A stretch of DNA of 64,000 bases from the NCBI RefSeq assembly GCF_024363565.1, contig NZ_JAJEKE010000019.1:1-64000 (forward strand). Direction: 5' to 3'. The notes below the pieces were generated by a model. That model saw only the letters and a list, made by a program, of their open reading frames with translations, had not been told where the DNA came from and did no database searches. How positions within the stretch are numbered: the stretch's first letter is position 1; each line of letters starts with the position of its first letter. Shown here in pieces: positions 1 to 8,366 of this stretch. Origin of the DNA: Lutispora saccharofermentans (GTDB lineage: Bacteria > Bacillota > Clostridia > Lutisporales > Lutisporaceae). A program made the translations under genes and the position numbers.

Positions 1-183
1 TTTATTAGTGTCTCATGATGTATATAAAATCAAAAGGATTATCCCATATATTTTTTATAAATATAACCATGTCACAAAAAACAAATTATAAATATTTACG
101 TATAAGGAAATGGATGGTAATGATATCAGGGAATATAATTAACTGATATATAATTAAAAGTAGCTTCAGGGGGAATTAATGTT

Positions 184-2115
184 ATGAAAAAGGCAATAAA
201 AATTGGTAAGATTATGCTGATTGTTACTTTAATATGGGCTCTAGCCTCTTGCTCAAGTGGTGTGCCGGCAGCAAATACTGTTGTAGGACCAAGCAAGGAA
301 AGCGTTGCCATGCTTAATGAAGCAGCAATGCTGTCTGGTTCGCTTAAATATAAAGAAGCAAGAAAGCTGTTGCAGGATAAATATGACATTATCAAGGATA
401 ACGATATGGCACTAAATACATATGGATTTATGGAGTTTCATATTTTCAATAATTATGAAAAGGCAGATGAATTGCTCCAAAGGGCCATAAAGTTGAATCC
501 GAAAAACCCTAAACACTATATAGGAATGGGATGTGTCTATGAGGCAAAGGAAGAGTACAAAAAAGCTATAAAACACTATGAGAAAGCAGTAAAAAACACT
601 ACTAACTATGAGAATCTACCGCTCAATCCAGAACAAGCCGATTTATACACAAATATCGGGAATAGTTATCTAAAACTAAATGATAGAAAAAAAGCTGTAG
701 AAGCGCTAGAAAAAGCATCAGAGAAGAATCCCTTCAACATAGAAGCAAATGCGATGCTGCATAAGCTTTATGTTGAAGCAGGATCATATGAAAAGGCTTA
801 TAAAATATGGAAAAGCGATAATCTAATAGATGAAAGCGGAGACCATGTATATAAAGGAATATTAGAATGGAATAAACTTTATAAGGCTGCAATTGAGGAT
901 AAAGATAATATGACACATCTACAAATGGCCGAGCTTTATGCGAATCTTGTTCTTTATGATGAAGCAGCAATAGAATATAAAAAGGCTTTAGCTCATGATA
1001 AGACAAATGAGGATATCAAGAATAAGCTTTATGAGGTGGAGTTGTATCTATCTTTCAAGGATGAATTTGAGGCTTTGCTTGATACCTATTACCGAGACAG
1101 ATGCATAAATGGCATGAAGGAAGAAGTAACTTTTTATAAAAGAATTAAACCGGCCTATGAAAAAATGGCTGGCTTATTTCCTCAGATAAAAGATAATACA
1201 GGAAACACTTCTGCGTGGATTGATACGCTGAATAATGAAATAGAAAAGAAATTCCACATTAGGATTGTTAATATAAAAGCAAACGGAAGTATGCTGGGAG
1301 CGCATTTTGGAAGGATTATAGACAGTTCTATGATACATTCTGCTTTATGGGGGAAAGAAGCAGATTTAAAGGTTATCACACTTAAAAACATGACAAGCAA
1401 CGGACTGGATTATTGGAGATCAATGAAAAATGGAGGAGTAGGAGGCTGGAGCATTAGTCCGACAGAGATTGTCAAGGTAATACAAGACAATGGATATAAT
1501 AATACGCTTCGAGTGGCTTCCTTTTATAATGAAGCTGCAAGAGAAGACATCATAAAGAAATATGGGGGCGCACAGGCAGACAAAGAGGAAAGAGAACCCT
1601 TACAGTTATATTTTTCACCAAATATTGCATTCCAGTTTATCACTAAGCAGATAGCTATCGAGGCCGAAAGGGCAAAGGCCAAAGGTATATCTGATAATGA
1701 ATTGCAAGGCTGTCTTTTTAATAAGCTTGAAAAGGATTATAATATAAAATCAAATATTATCCATGAGAGCCAGCATTCCATTGATAACAGCACCGGATTT
1801 AAATCTAAATGGTCAGGTGAAACTGAATACAGGGCTAAGCTTTCGCAGTTAGCCTACGGAAATATGCCATTTATTTGCCTGAATGAGTTTTATGATTCTA
1901 CTATTGGTATGGAAATAAATAATACGCATACCAAGGCAAATACACAGATCTTTAAGGATATAGTTCAATATGTATATGATAATAATGGCAAATTTCCGCA
2001 GATAGATATCAAAAAGAATATCTTGGCTCAACTTACTAAACTAAGTGATGATGACTTAAAAGGCGCAGCTATTGATATATTTGAAAAAAACTTTTCTTAT
2101 GAAAAGTACATGTAG
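184..2115 (+). CDS. TPR lipoprotein with C-terminal HExxH metallopeptidase-like motif
   Basis: The 643-residue protein begins with a lipoprotein signal peptide: a basic N-terminus, a hydrophobic stretch and the lipobox LASC with Cys23, so it should be exported and lipid-anchored. Residues about 60-280 hold TPR-like helical repeats (for example KADELLQRAIKLNPKNP and KAVEALEKASEKNPFN). The C-terminal part, about 350-640, has HESQH at residues 527-531, followed 15 residues on by ETE (546-548). This spacing resembles the HExxH plus distal Glu zinc site of zincins. I infer a surface protein with protein-interaction repeats and a possible peptidase domain, and know of no named family with this exact layout. 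The ATG follows an AGGGGG ribosome binding site, and the upstream 180 bases are AT-rich non-coding sequence. The lipoprotein and TPR calls are firm. Catalysis is inferred from the motif only. Confidence 0.75.
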   Translation: MKKAIKIGKIMLIVTLIWALASCSSGVPAANTVVGPSKESVAMLNEAAMLSGSLKYKEARKLLQDKYDIIKDNDMALNTYGFMEFHIFNNYEKADELLQRAIKLNPKNPKHYIGMGCVYEAKEEYKKAIKHYEKAVKNTTNYENLPLNPEQADLYTNIGNSYLKLNDRKKAVEALEKASEKNPFNIEANAMLHKLYVEAGSYEKAYKIWKSDNLIDESGDHVYKGILEWNKLYKAAIEDKDNMTHLQMAELYANLVLYDEAAIEYKKALAHDKTNEDIKNKLYEVELYLSFKDEFEALLDTYYRDRCINGMKEEVTFYKRIKPAYEKMAGLFPQIKDNTGNTSAWIDTLNNEIEKKFHIRIVNIKANGSMLGAHFGRIIDSSMIHSALWGKEADLKVITLKNMTSNGLDYWRSMKNGGVGGWSISPTEIVKVIQDNGYNNTLRVASFYNEAAREDIIKKYGGAQADKEEREPLQLYFSPNIAFQFITKQIAIEAERAKAKGISDNELQGCLFNKLEKDYNIKSNIIHESQHSIDNSTGFKSKWSGETEYRAKLSQLAYGNMPFICLNEFYDSTIGMEINNTHTKANTQIFKDIVQYVYDNNGKFPQIDIKKNILAQLTKLSDDDLKGAAIDIFEKNFSYEKYM

Positions 2116-2125
2116 TTACTATGCA

Positions 2126-2325
2126 CGACGGTTAGGCGGTTATATAATTGACGAGAAGTATTTTATGCCAAGTATAGCCTTTAACGGAAATGAAATATTG
2201 TATTTGCTTATTTGTTTGAAAATAGGTGTAATATAAGAGCAGATGACGAAAATCTCAAATATAAGCTTTTAAACATTCCAGATGACAACAGTAAAAAACA
2301 ATACATGTCTCAGGAGGACATATAA
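2126..2325 (+). pseudogene. Possible remnant of a WYL/DeoR-type regulator
   Basis: Just after the TPR gene a reading frame without a start encodes a stretch like RRLGGYIIDEKYFMPSIAF, reminiscent of the linker before WYL domains in YafY/DeoR-type regulators (GGY..D..Y.LPP). It then appears to shift frame near 2200 and continue to a stop at 2325. There is no HTH and no complete domain. The 2116-2558 gap holds nothing else recognisable except a hairpin. The similarity is from memory and weak. Confidence 0.25.
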
Positions 2326-2412
2326 TGTGTTTAATGCGTTATATATAGATATGATATTATAGAAAAAATAAATGTACAAAAAAGTACACATCTGGGATAG
2401 ATATCAGTGTAT

Positions 2413-2458
2413 AAAGTCCAGAGCACCATTGAGTGGGAATGCTGGACTTTTATTTTAT
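2413..2458 (+). terminator. Hairpin with T-rich tail
   Basis: AAAGTCCAG (2413-2421) pairs perfectly with CTGGACTTT (2442-2450) around a 20-base loop, followed by a T-rich tail. It lies about 100 bases before the GT2 gene, so it either ends upstream transcription or attenuates the glycosylation operon. Confidence 0.5.
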
Positions 2459-2558
2459 TTACAGATATCTTTCGAAATTCTTAATAATTTACGAGGAGAT
2501 TCTTTAAAAAGTTATCCTACAATAGGGAGGTAGAAAAAATTAGAGATGAGGTAGCGGT

Positions 2559-3239
2559 ATGAAGGTTATGGTCGTTGTGCCCGCTTATAATGAAGAAAAA
2601 AATATCTATAAAGTGGTTGCATCAATCAAAGAATATCACCCGGAAATCGATGTGGTTGTCGTTAATGACGGCTCAAAGGATAATACATGCTTTGAGGCTA
2701 AAAGAGCAGGAGCCTTTGTTATTGATCTTCCTCAAAATCTTGGAATAGGCGGAGCGGTTCAGACAGGGTATCTATATGGCAAAAGAAATGATTACGATGT
2801 GGTCATTCAAATCGACGGGGACGGACAGCATGATCCAAAGGATATTTCAAGGCTTGTTGAGGTCATTGAAAATAAGGAAGCCGATATGGTAATAGGCTCA
2901 AGATTTGTTGAGCAAACGGAGTATGAATCAAGCAGTATGAGAAAATTAGGCATCAATTTTTTCTCCAGGTTTGTCTCATTTGTTTGCAAGCAAAATTTTT
3001 ATGATACAACTTCGGGCTATAGAGCGGCAAACAGAAAAGTTATAGAGCTTTTTTCAACATATTATCCTAAGGATTACCCGGAGGTCGAGACAATAGTTTA
3101 TGCCATAAAAAGAGGAATAAGAATAAAGGAGGTCTCTGTTGATATGAATAAAAGGCAGGGAGGGAAATCATCAATAACTCCTCTGAAATCAGTGTATTAT
3201 ATGATAAAGGTAACAAGTGCGATTTTGCTTCAACCATGA
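2559..3239 (+). CDS. GT2 family glycosyltransferase (polyprenyl-phosphate sugar synthase-like)
   Basis: This 226-residue protein has the GT-A fold signatures of the DPM1/ArnC branch of family 2: VVPAYNEEKNI near the start, VVVNDGSKDNT, the metal-binding IQIDGDGQHDP and MVIGSRF. It lacks the C-terminal membrane helices of the ArnC/GtrB type, so it is a soluble or peripheral enzyme. The likely reaction is transfer of a sugar from a nucleotide donor to undecaprenyl phosphate on the cytoplasmic face. It opens a tight operon: the next gene (DUF2304) starts 19 bases downstream and the operon continues through a small transporter and a GT39 enzyme. The sugar cannot be told from sequence. Confidence 0.85.
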   Translation: MKVMVVVPAYNEEKNIYKVVASIKEYHPEIDVVVVNDGSKDNTCFEAKRAGAFVIDLPQNLGIGGAVQTGYLYGKRNDYDVVIQIDGDGQHDPKDISRLVEVIENKEADMVIGSRFVEQTEYESSSMRKLGINFFSRFVSFVCKQNFYDTTSGYRAANRKVIELFSTYYPKDYPEVETIVYAIKRGIRIKEVSVDMNKRQGGKSSITPLKSVYYMIKVTSAILLQP

Positions 3240-3258
3240 TATATGAAGAGGTGATCTT

Positions 3259-3600
3259 ATGAATGCGTATATATATTGTTTTATTCTATCGCTATTGTTT
3301 TTAGCGGCAGCGTTATACTTTTCTAAAACAAGGGTTTTGAATTTCAAATATAGTGTTTTCTGGATATCTATAAGCCTGATACTGATAATGCTTTCACTGA
3401 ATAAAAGGCTTACGGAAAAGATGGCCGGTCTTGTGAACATTTCCTATGCTCCGGCCTTTTTGTTTGTGACCGGAATAGTGTTTGCTTTCTTTTTGATCTT
3501 CTACCTGACGATTACCATATCTTCCCTTCAGAATAAAATAACCAAGCTGGTTCAAGAGATAGGGATCATAAAAAGCACTAAGGGAAACGGTGATTCATAG
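3259..3600 (+). CDS. DUF2304 family membrane protein
   Basis: The 113-residue protein has three predicted membrane helices followed by a short coiled tail (LQNKITKLVQEIG). Size, topology and position directly after a GT2 glycosyltransferase match DUF2304, a small membrane protein routinely encoded beside DPM1-like enzymes. Because the GT2 here has no membrane anchor of its own, this protein may dock it at the membrane; that role is inferred. Its stop codon abuts the next start at 3601, which implies translational coupling. Confidence 0.75.
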   Translation: MNAYIYCFILSLLFLAAALYFSKTRVLNFKYSVFWISISLILIMLSLNKRLTEKMAGLVNISYAPAFLFVTGIVFAFFLIFYLTITISSLQNKITKLVQEIGIIKSTKGNGDS

Positions 3601-3948
3601 ATGATATATTTTTTGCTTGCTGTGAACATAATACTTTTAGTCCTCGGACAAACTTTATGGAAGATCGGGTTGTCCGATACGGCATTGGAGCTTAGCTTTA
3701 ACGGAGCTTTAAGGTTGTTGCTGAATCCATATATCCTGGGAGGTTTATTGATCTATGGAGCCGCAACTGCAATATGGCTGTATATACTCTCTAAGGCTCA
3801 ATTATCGGTGGTCTATCCACTTCAAAGCCTTTGCTATGTGGCTGCGGCGGTCATTGCATTGATAGTTTTTAAAGAAAACATACCCTTGACCAGATGGATA
3901 GGAATAGCCGTGATTATATTCGGAGCATATTTAGTATCAATTAAATAG
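3601..3948 (+). CDS. Small EamA/SMR-like transporter (ArnE/ArnF-like)
   Basis: The 115-residue protein has four hydrophobic helices and the C-terminal pattern of half-size drug/metabolite transporters (VYPLQSLCYVAAAVIALIVF followed by a GAYLV-type end). Proteins of this size encoded between a lipid-sugar synthase and an ArnT-like transferase are typically flippase subunits (the ArnE/ArnF type). I infer that it helps move the undecaprenyl-phosphate sugar across the membrane. It starts directly after the DUF2304 stop, and the GT39 gene follows 11 bases later. EmrE-type drug efflux is possible but less likely in this context. Confidence 0.7.
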   Translation: MIYFLLAVNIILLVLGQTLWKIGLSDTALELSFNGALRLLLNPYILGGLLIYGAATAIWLYILSKAQLSVVYPLQSLCYVAAAVIALIVFKENIPLTRWIGIAVIIFGAYLVSIK

Positions 3949-3959
3949 GAGATGAAAAA

Positions 3960-5219
3960 GTGTTTAGTATAAAAAATGAAGAAAAATGGGTTAAAATAAG
4001 CCTTGCTATGATTATATTTGTATTCTTCGCTGTTAGCCTATACTCCGTATTGATGTATGGAAACGCTAATTATCTCGGAAGTTTTGATAAAATGGACAAT
4101 GATGATGTAAAATATATAAGGAGTGCTTGGGAGCTTCTCGACAATGGAAATTTCATATATCATAAGGTTGATGAGCCCACGGTTTTTATAATGCCCGGAC
4201 TGACCTTCATGCTTGCCTTTTTTATGAAGCTCTTCGGAAAGTATGGAGGGATAACGGCCTTCAGGGTCTTTCAGGCAGTGCTGCAGGGGTCATCAATGTA
4301 TTTGATTTTTTTGATCGGCAGAAAGGTTTTCAACAGCAAAACTGCGCTTATAGGATGTATTTTGAGCGTCTTTTATATGGCCGAATATTACGCACCGACC
4401 CTTATTTTAACTGAAACAAGCTTCAAATTTTTATTGCTGCTGCTGGTATATCTATCGATTTATGCCATTGAAGAGCGCTCTCCCTTATACTATATTGCCG
4501 GCGGGCTTGTGTGGGGCCTGGCCTGCCTCATAAGGCCGACGGTTGCGGCATATCCGGCTGTAATTCTCATCATGTGGATTATCAAGAAGTATAAAATATC
4601 GGACATGGTTAAATTCACAATCATTACGACTTTTGTATTTGCAGCAGTGATGAGCCCGTGGTGGATCAGAAACTATAAGGTATATAATAGGTTTATACCG
4701 CTTACGCTATCATCGGGGAATCCTTTCCTGCAAGGGACATATATAAACTATGATCAAAAAACTGATTATACCCCTTATGAGGTGGGAAAGACAGCGATAG
4801 AAACCGATGAAAATGAGCTTAAAACAGGGATATACAGGCTAAAGGTTTATGGCAGGAAGCATCCCATAAAATATCTATATTGGTATACGGTGGGCAAAAC
4901 CTGGGAGTTGTGGAATTTCCCTTTTTATTGGAAAGAGATGTTTAATGTCTCCTTTGCCAAGGCAGCATTATATCATCATGGGATTCTCATCTTAGGACTT
5001 TATGAAGCATTTAAGCTGTTTAAAAAAGGAGAAAAGAATTTCATATTCATAGCCATAACTATTGTATTTTTTAATATCATATACCTTCCCTATTTTACAT
5101 TTTCAAGATATTCATATCCGTTGATGCCGATGGTATGCCTTATTGCAGCATCCGGTGCCGCAGGAATGGCTATAAAAAGGAGGTCATATTTTGGGAAAAC
5201 AAAGGATTCTGATCGTTGA
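3960..5219 (+). CDS. GT39-type membrane glycosyltransferase (ArnT/PMT-like)
   Basis: This 419-residue polytopic protein has about ten membrane helices. The first extracytoplasmic loop carries an acidic DNDDVKYIRSAW motif where GT39/GT-C enzymes place their catalytic acidic residues. It should transfer a sugar from a polyprenyl-phosphate carrier to an acceptor outside the membrane (teichoic acid, protein or lipid); the acceptor is unknown. The start is GTG, with AGGAGA seven bases upstream; the ATG eight bases earlier leads straight to a stop. The 3' end overlaps the response regulator gene by 29 bases, tying the glycosylation genes to the two-component system. Confidence 0.75.
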   Translation: MFSIKNEEKWVKISLAMIIFVFFAVSLYSVLMYGNANYLGSFDKMDNDDVKYIRSAWELLDNGNFIYHKVDEPTVFIMPGLTFMLAFFMKLFGKYGGITAFRVFQAVLQGSSMYLIFLIGRKVFNSKTALIGCILSVFYMAEYYAPTLILTETSFKFLLLLLVYLSIYAIEERSPLYYIAGGLVWGLACLIRPTVAAYPAVILIMWIIKKYKISDMVKFTIITTFVFAAVMSPWWIRNYKVYNRFIPLTLSSGNPFLQGTYINYDQKTDYTPYEVGKTAIETDENELKTGIYRLKVYGRKHPIKYLYWYTVGKTWELWNFPFYWKEMFNVSFAKAALYHHGILILGLYEAFKLFKKGEKNFIFIAITIVFFNIIYLPYFTFSRYSYPLMPMVCLIAASGAAGMAIKRRSYFGKTKDSDR

Positions 5220-5883
5220 TGATGAAGAGGATATACGTGATTTGCTCGAGATATATTTAAAAAACGAAGGCTTTGACGCGCTAAAGGCTGTAGATGGATT
5301 GGAAGCGCTTGAGATGCTGGAAAGGGAAGATATAGATTTGATAATCCTGGATATCATGATGCCTAAAATGGACGGCATACAGGCCTGCATGAGAATAAGA
5401 AAAGAGAGAAATCTTCCCATCATAATGCTTTCAGCCAAAAGTGAGGATATAGATAAGATCCTCGGGCTGAATACAGGTGCAGACGACTATGTGACAAAGC
5501 CCTTCAATCCCCTTGAGGTCGTTGCCAGGGTTAAATCTCAGCTCAGAAGATGCAATATGCTGAGGAGCACTGCACCTAAATCCGATGAGGAGATCGAGAT
5601 CGGAGGCCTTATAATCAATACAGCGACCCATCAGGTCAAGGTCGATGAAAGGGAGATAAAGCTGACGCCCACTGAGTTTTCCATCCTTGAATTCCTTGCC
5701 AGAAACAGGGGAAGGGTTTTGAGCACGGAGACAATCTACGAAAGGGTCTGGAATGAGCCGGCCTATGAATCGGAGAATACGGTTGCAGTCCATATAAGGA
5801 ATATCAGAGAAAAGGTGGAGATAAATCCAAAGGAGCCGAGATACATTAAGGTTGTATGGGGGGTAGGCTATAAAGTTGAGTAA
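5191..5883 (+). CDS. OmpR/PhoB-family response regulator
   Basis: The 230-residue protein has an N-terminal receiver domain (acidic pair in LIVDDEED, phospho-acceptor Asp54 in ILDIMMP, conserved Lys in VTKPF) and a C-terminal winged helix ending VKVVWGVGYKVE, typical of OmpR/PhoB regulators. The TTG start is supported by AAGGAGG at 5178-5184 inside the preceding gene. It overlaps the GT39 gene upstream and the kinase gene downstream by 8 bases, so regulator, kinase and glycosyltransferases are probably co-transcribed. It could control the operon's own promoter, for example in response to envelope stress; this is inferred from gene order. Confidence 0.92.
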   Translation: MGKQRILIVDDEEDIRDLLEIYLKNEGFDALKAVDGLEALEMLEREDIDLIILDIMMPKMDGIQACMRIRKERNLPIIMLSAKSEDIDKILGLNTGADDYVTKPFNPLEVVARVKSQLRRCNMLRSTAPKSDEEIEIGGLIINTATHQVKVDEREIKLTPTEFSILEFLARNRGRVLSTETIYERVWNEPAYESENTVAVHIRNIREKVEINPKEPRYIKVVWGVGYKVE

Positions 5884-7204
5884 AAAAACTGAGCCGGGCA
5901 AGGTAATAGTAATCAACGCCGGGGTTTTAAAGGTGCTTAAAATATTGCTCAAGCTCCTTATAAGCCTTGTATCTGCTATTGCAGGAGGAGTTGCTGTCTC
6001 ATTTTTTGTGCCATATTACGAGTATGGTGCCTATGGAATGTTGAACAATTATTCTATTTCCGGTGCTGTAACGTTTGTGATAATATTTTACCTTATGTTG
6101 AGAAAGAAGCTGCTTACGAGGATTTTCACCGGCATCGGCAGATTTAATCAGAATTATATCATGAGGAGTATAGGTGTTGAAATATTTGTCGCTAACATAA
6201 ACAGCTTTTTAATAGCTATAATTGTATTTTGGATATCCGGTTTCATCGGAAAAAATATTATCACTGCCTTGATATGGGCTGTTTTTGCCTATTATGTGGT
6301 GCTGCAGCTTTTGACGAGGAAGAAGATAGGATATATTAGAGAGATAGCGGACGGCATTCTGGAAATATCAAAGGGAAACCTGGATTACAAAGTAGCAGAA
6401 ATGGGAAATGATGAATTGAGGATACTCGCTGAGAACATAAATAAAATGTCCGTGGAGCTGAAGAGAAAGATCGAGGACGAGAAGAGGGCGGAGCAGACTA
6501 AGAATGAATTGATAACCAATGTGTCCCACGACTTGAAAACGCCTCTTACAACCATCATCGGCTACCTTACCTTGGTAAAGGATAAAACCTATGAGAATGA
6601 AAAGGCCATGGATGATTATATAGAAAAAGCATATTCTAAATCTTTAAAGCTTAAGAAATTGATCGAGGATTTATTCGAGTATACAAAGATTTCAAACGGA
6701 GTCATAAAGGTCCATAAAAGCGATGTAAACCTGGTCGAGCTTATGGAGCAGCTTCTGGGCGAAATGTCTGTGATCGCAAAGCAAAACAATCTTTCCATCG
6801 AAAGCGATTATTCGCATCCTGAAATAATAGTAAATATTGACTCGGATCTTATTGCGAGGACCTTTGAAAACATACTTTCAAATGCGATCAAATATAGCTA
6901 TAAAGAATTAAGCGGTAAAATATTGGTCAAGGTTGTTAAAGATGACAGCAAAGCAACTATAGTTGTTGAAAATCAGGGAGATACCATTCCCACAGAAATT
7001 CTGCCTCTCATATTTGAAAGGTTTTATAGGGTTGATAAATCAAGAAGCTCAAAAATCGTCGGCTCCGGCCTTGGGCTTGCAATATCCAAAAGCATAATAG
7101 AGCTTCACGGAGGAACAATATATGCGGAGTCGGAAGCGAACAAGGTCAGGGTGTGTGTTGTCTTGAATGAGACTTCATTCAGAGGGGGATTCAATCCTCG
7201 CTGA
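5876..7204 (+). CDS. Membrane sensor histidine kinase whose C-terminus is repeat-derived
   Basis: The 442-residue kinase has membrane helices at about 18-45 and 62-80 and another pair before residue 155, then a HAMP-like linker, the H-box VSHDLKTPLTTIIGY with His218, the N-box ILSNAIKYS, the F-box FERFYRVD and the G2 box GSGLGLAISKSIIELHGG. It is the cognate partner of the overlapping response regulator. It starts with TTG. The last 13 residues (LNETSFRGGFNPR) are encoded by the left end of a family-A repeat, so the original C-terminus has been replaced. The ATP-binding domain is otherwise complete, and activity is expected to be kept. Confidence 0.92.
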   Translation: MSKKTEPGKVIVINAGVLKVLKILLKLLISLVSAIAGGVAVSFFVPYYEYGAYGMLNNYSISGAVTFVIIFYLMLRKKLLTRIFTGIGRFNQNYIMRSIGVEIFVANINSFLIAIIVFWISGFIGKNIITALIWAVFAYYVVLQLLTRKKIGYIREIADGILEISKGNLDYKVAEMGNDELRILAENINKMSVELKRKIEDEKRAEQTKNELITNVSHDLKTPLTTIIGYLTLVKDKTYENEKAMDDYIEKAYSKSLKLKKLIEDLFEYTKISNGVIKVHKSDVNLVELMEQLLGEMSVIAKQNNLSIESDYSHPEIIVNIDSDLIARTFENILSNAIKYSYKELSGKILVKVVKDDSKATIVVENQGDTIPTEILPLIFERFYRVDKSRSSKIVGSGLGLAISKSIIELHGGTIYAESEANKVRVCVVLNETSFRGGFNPR

Positions 7205-7298
7205 ATGTTAGTCGAGTCCATACAAGGTGAATTGTCCCGCAGGGGCAAGAGAAGGTGCCCCGGGGCACTGTACTTAGGCCGGGTTAGTTCAGTGTTAA
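7163..7298 (+). repeat. Family A repeat, copy 1
   Basis: This copy runs from TTGAATGAGACTTCATTCAG to GGGTTAGTTCAGTG. The ends match copies at 36393 (reverse), 38449, 58363 and 62370, while the interior (AAGGTGAATTGTCCCG and following) is shared only with the 62370 copy. The hairpin core is CATTCAG, a G-run, ATTCAA, a partial C-run, CTGAATG. It supplies the last 13 codons and the stop of the upstream kinase. Confidence 0.85.
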
Positions 7299-7465
7299 AT
7301 ATATAGTCAGGCTTTCTATTTGCCTCTCATAATGTAAACTTTAATGAGTTAGTGTCAAGCAAATAAAGGGATGCAACTGCCAGTTGCGTATGTTCAAGGT
7401 TCAGTTGGTAGAGCGCAACCGCATATTTTAGTATGATAGAGGCATAAATTTGATGGAGGTTTATT

Positions 7466-7978
7466 ATGACTATAGGTGAAAAAATACAACAACTTAGAAA
7501 GCAGAATGGGTTATCGCAAGAGCAATTAGCAAATGAACTTAATGTTTCGAGACAGGCTATTTCCAAATGGGAATTGAATGATTCTGTCCCGGAACTAGAT
7601 AAAATTGTGTCGCTAAGTAAAATTTTCTCTGTATCAATAGATGATTTGTTGAGCAATGAAACAAATCATAGCAGCATCAACTCAAACAATAGATATTCAG
7701 ATGCTGATGTATTTTCCAAAATAGTTCGTATGATTAAAACAAAAGGGTATCGCACTGGTTATTTATTAATAGGATGGGGACTAATTGCTTTGATCATGAT
7801 TGCATTCGTGGGCTTTTCATGGTTCAGAATGATGAACCCATTCGGAACAGTAGAAAGTATATTCCAACTTCCAGTAGATATGCTTACACCATTTTATTTT
7901 ATAGGATTTATTGGAGTAATAGCAATTGCTGTTGCTATTACTGGGATTGTTATTGTTATTAGAGGTAAAAAGAAATAG
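7466..7978 (+). CDS. XRE-family regulator with two C-terminal membrane helices
   Basis: This 170-residue protein has a Cro/CI-type HTH at residues 5-60 (IQQLRKQNGLSQEQLANELNVSRQAISKWE reads as a textbook HTH_3). A linker and two membrane helices follow, at about 95-120 and 135-165, ending in a basic RGKKK tail. Membrane-tethered XRE proteins are common in Firmicutes and often sense envelope stress, but the ligand is unknown. It has its own ribosome binding site (GGAGGT) and no close partner: family-A sequence lies upstream and the cysS leader region downstream. Confidence 0.85.
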   Translation: MTIGEKIQQLRKQNGLSQEQLANELNVSRQAISKWELNDSVPELDKIVSLSKIFSVSIDDLLSNETNHSSINSNNRYSDADVFSKIVRMIKTKGYRTGYLLIGWGLIALIMIAFVGFSWFRMMNPFGTVESIFQLPVDMLTPFYFIGFIGVIAIAVAITGIVIVIRGKKK

Positions 7979-8116
7979 TACTCATGATTATGAGTATAAA
8001 ATAAAATTTAATTAATGCATATGATTCTTTAAAAGATAAACCGTGTATAAGCATAGCTTTATGCAAAGCTGCTTATAATATTTAAAATATGTATATCAAT
8101 TTCATACAATTGGTTG

Positions 8117-8122
8117 TATAAT
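8117..8122 (+). promoter_or_regulatory. Probable -10 element of the cysS leader transcript
   Basis: A perfect TATAAT lies 33 bases before the leader-peptide start codon. No good -35 box is visible at 17 bases, so the promoter may be of the extended type. It would start transcription near 8129 and include the Cys-run leader peptide. Confidence 0.5.
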
Positions 8123-8154
8123 GAATATATACTGTTTTTAGGAGGTTTCTCAGG

Positions 8155-8244
8155 ATGATGTGTTGTTGTTGCTGTTTATTAACTAATTCAATATTGTTAT
8201 ATGATAATAGCAACAAGTCTGCTTTTTTTGAGATAACCTTATAA
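8155..8244 (+). CDS. Cysteine-rich leader peptide of cysS (attenuator peptide)
   Basis: A 29-codon frame (ATG at 8155, stop at 8242-8244) with an AGGAGG ribosome binding site nine bases upstream encodes a peptide beginning MMCCCCCLLTN. Codons 3-7 are five consecutive cysteines (TGT, TGT, TGT, TGC, TGT). It sits between a TATAAT box and cysS, the gene that charges tRNA-Cys. The TTGTTGCT stretch within the Cys codons (8166-8173) pairs exactly with AGCAACAA at 8209-8216, and a terminator hairpin follows at 8262. This is the logic of trp/his-type attenuation: ribosomes stalled on Cys codons would free downstream RNA and change terminator formation. The frame and pairings are seen; the regulatory outcome is inferred. 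Confidence 0.75.
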   Translation: MMCCCCCLLTNSILLYDNSNKSAFFEITL

Positions 8245-8261
8245 CTTATATCAGGATTATT

Positions 8262-8290
8262 AACTGCAGGTTTATTGTCTGCAGTTTTTT
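8262..8290 (+). terminator. Attenuator terminator before cysS
   Basis: AACTGCAG (8262-8269) pairs perfectly with CTGCAGTT (8279-8286) and is followed by a run of six T. It lies between the Cys-rich leader peptide and cysS, where a regulated terminator would be expected. Confidence 0.7.
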
Positions 8291-8323
8291 ATTATCCATA
8301 GGAAAGTATGGATTAAAGAAAGA

Positions 8324-8366
8324 CTTCCTTGCTATAGAATGTTTTCGAAGGAAGCATTTCTTATTT
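8324..8366 (+). terminator. Second hairpin in the cysS leader
   Basis: CTTCCTT (8324-8330) can pair with AAGGAAG (8348-8354), and a T-rich stretch follows shortly before the cysS ribosome binding site. It may be a weak second terminator or affect translation initiation. Confidence 0.35.
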
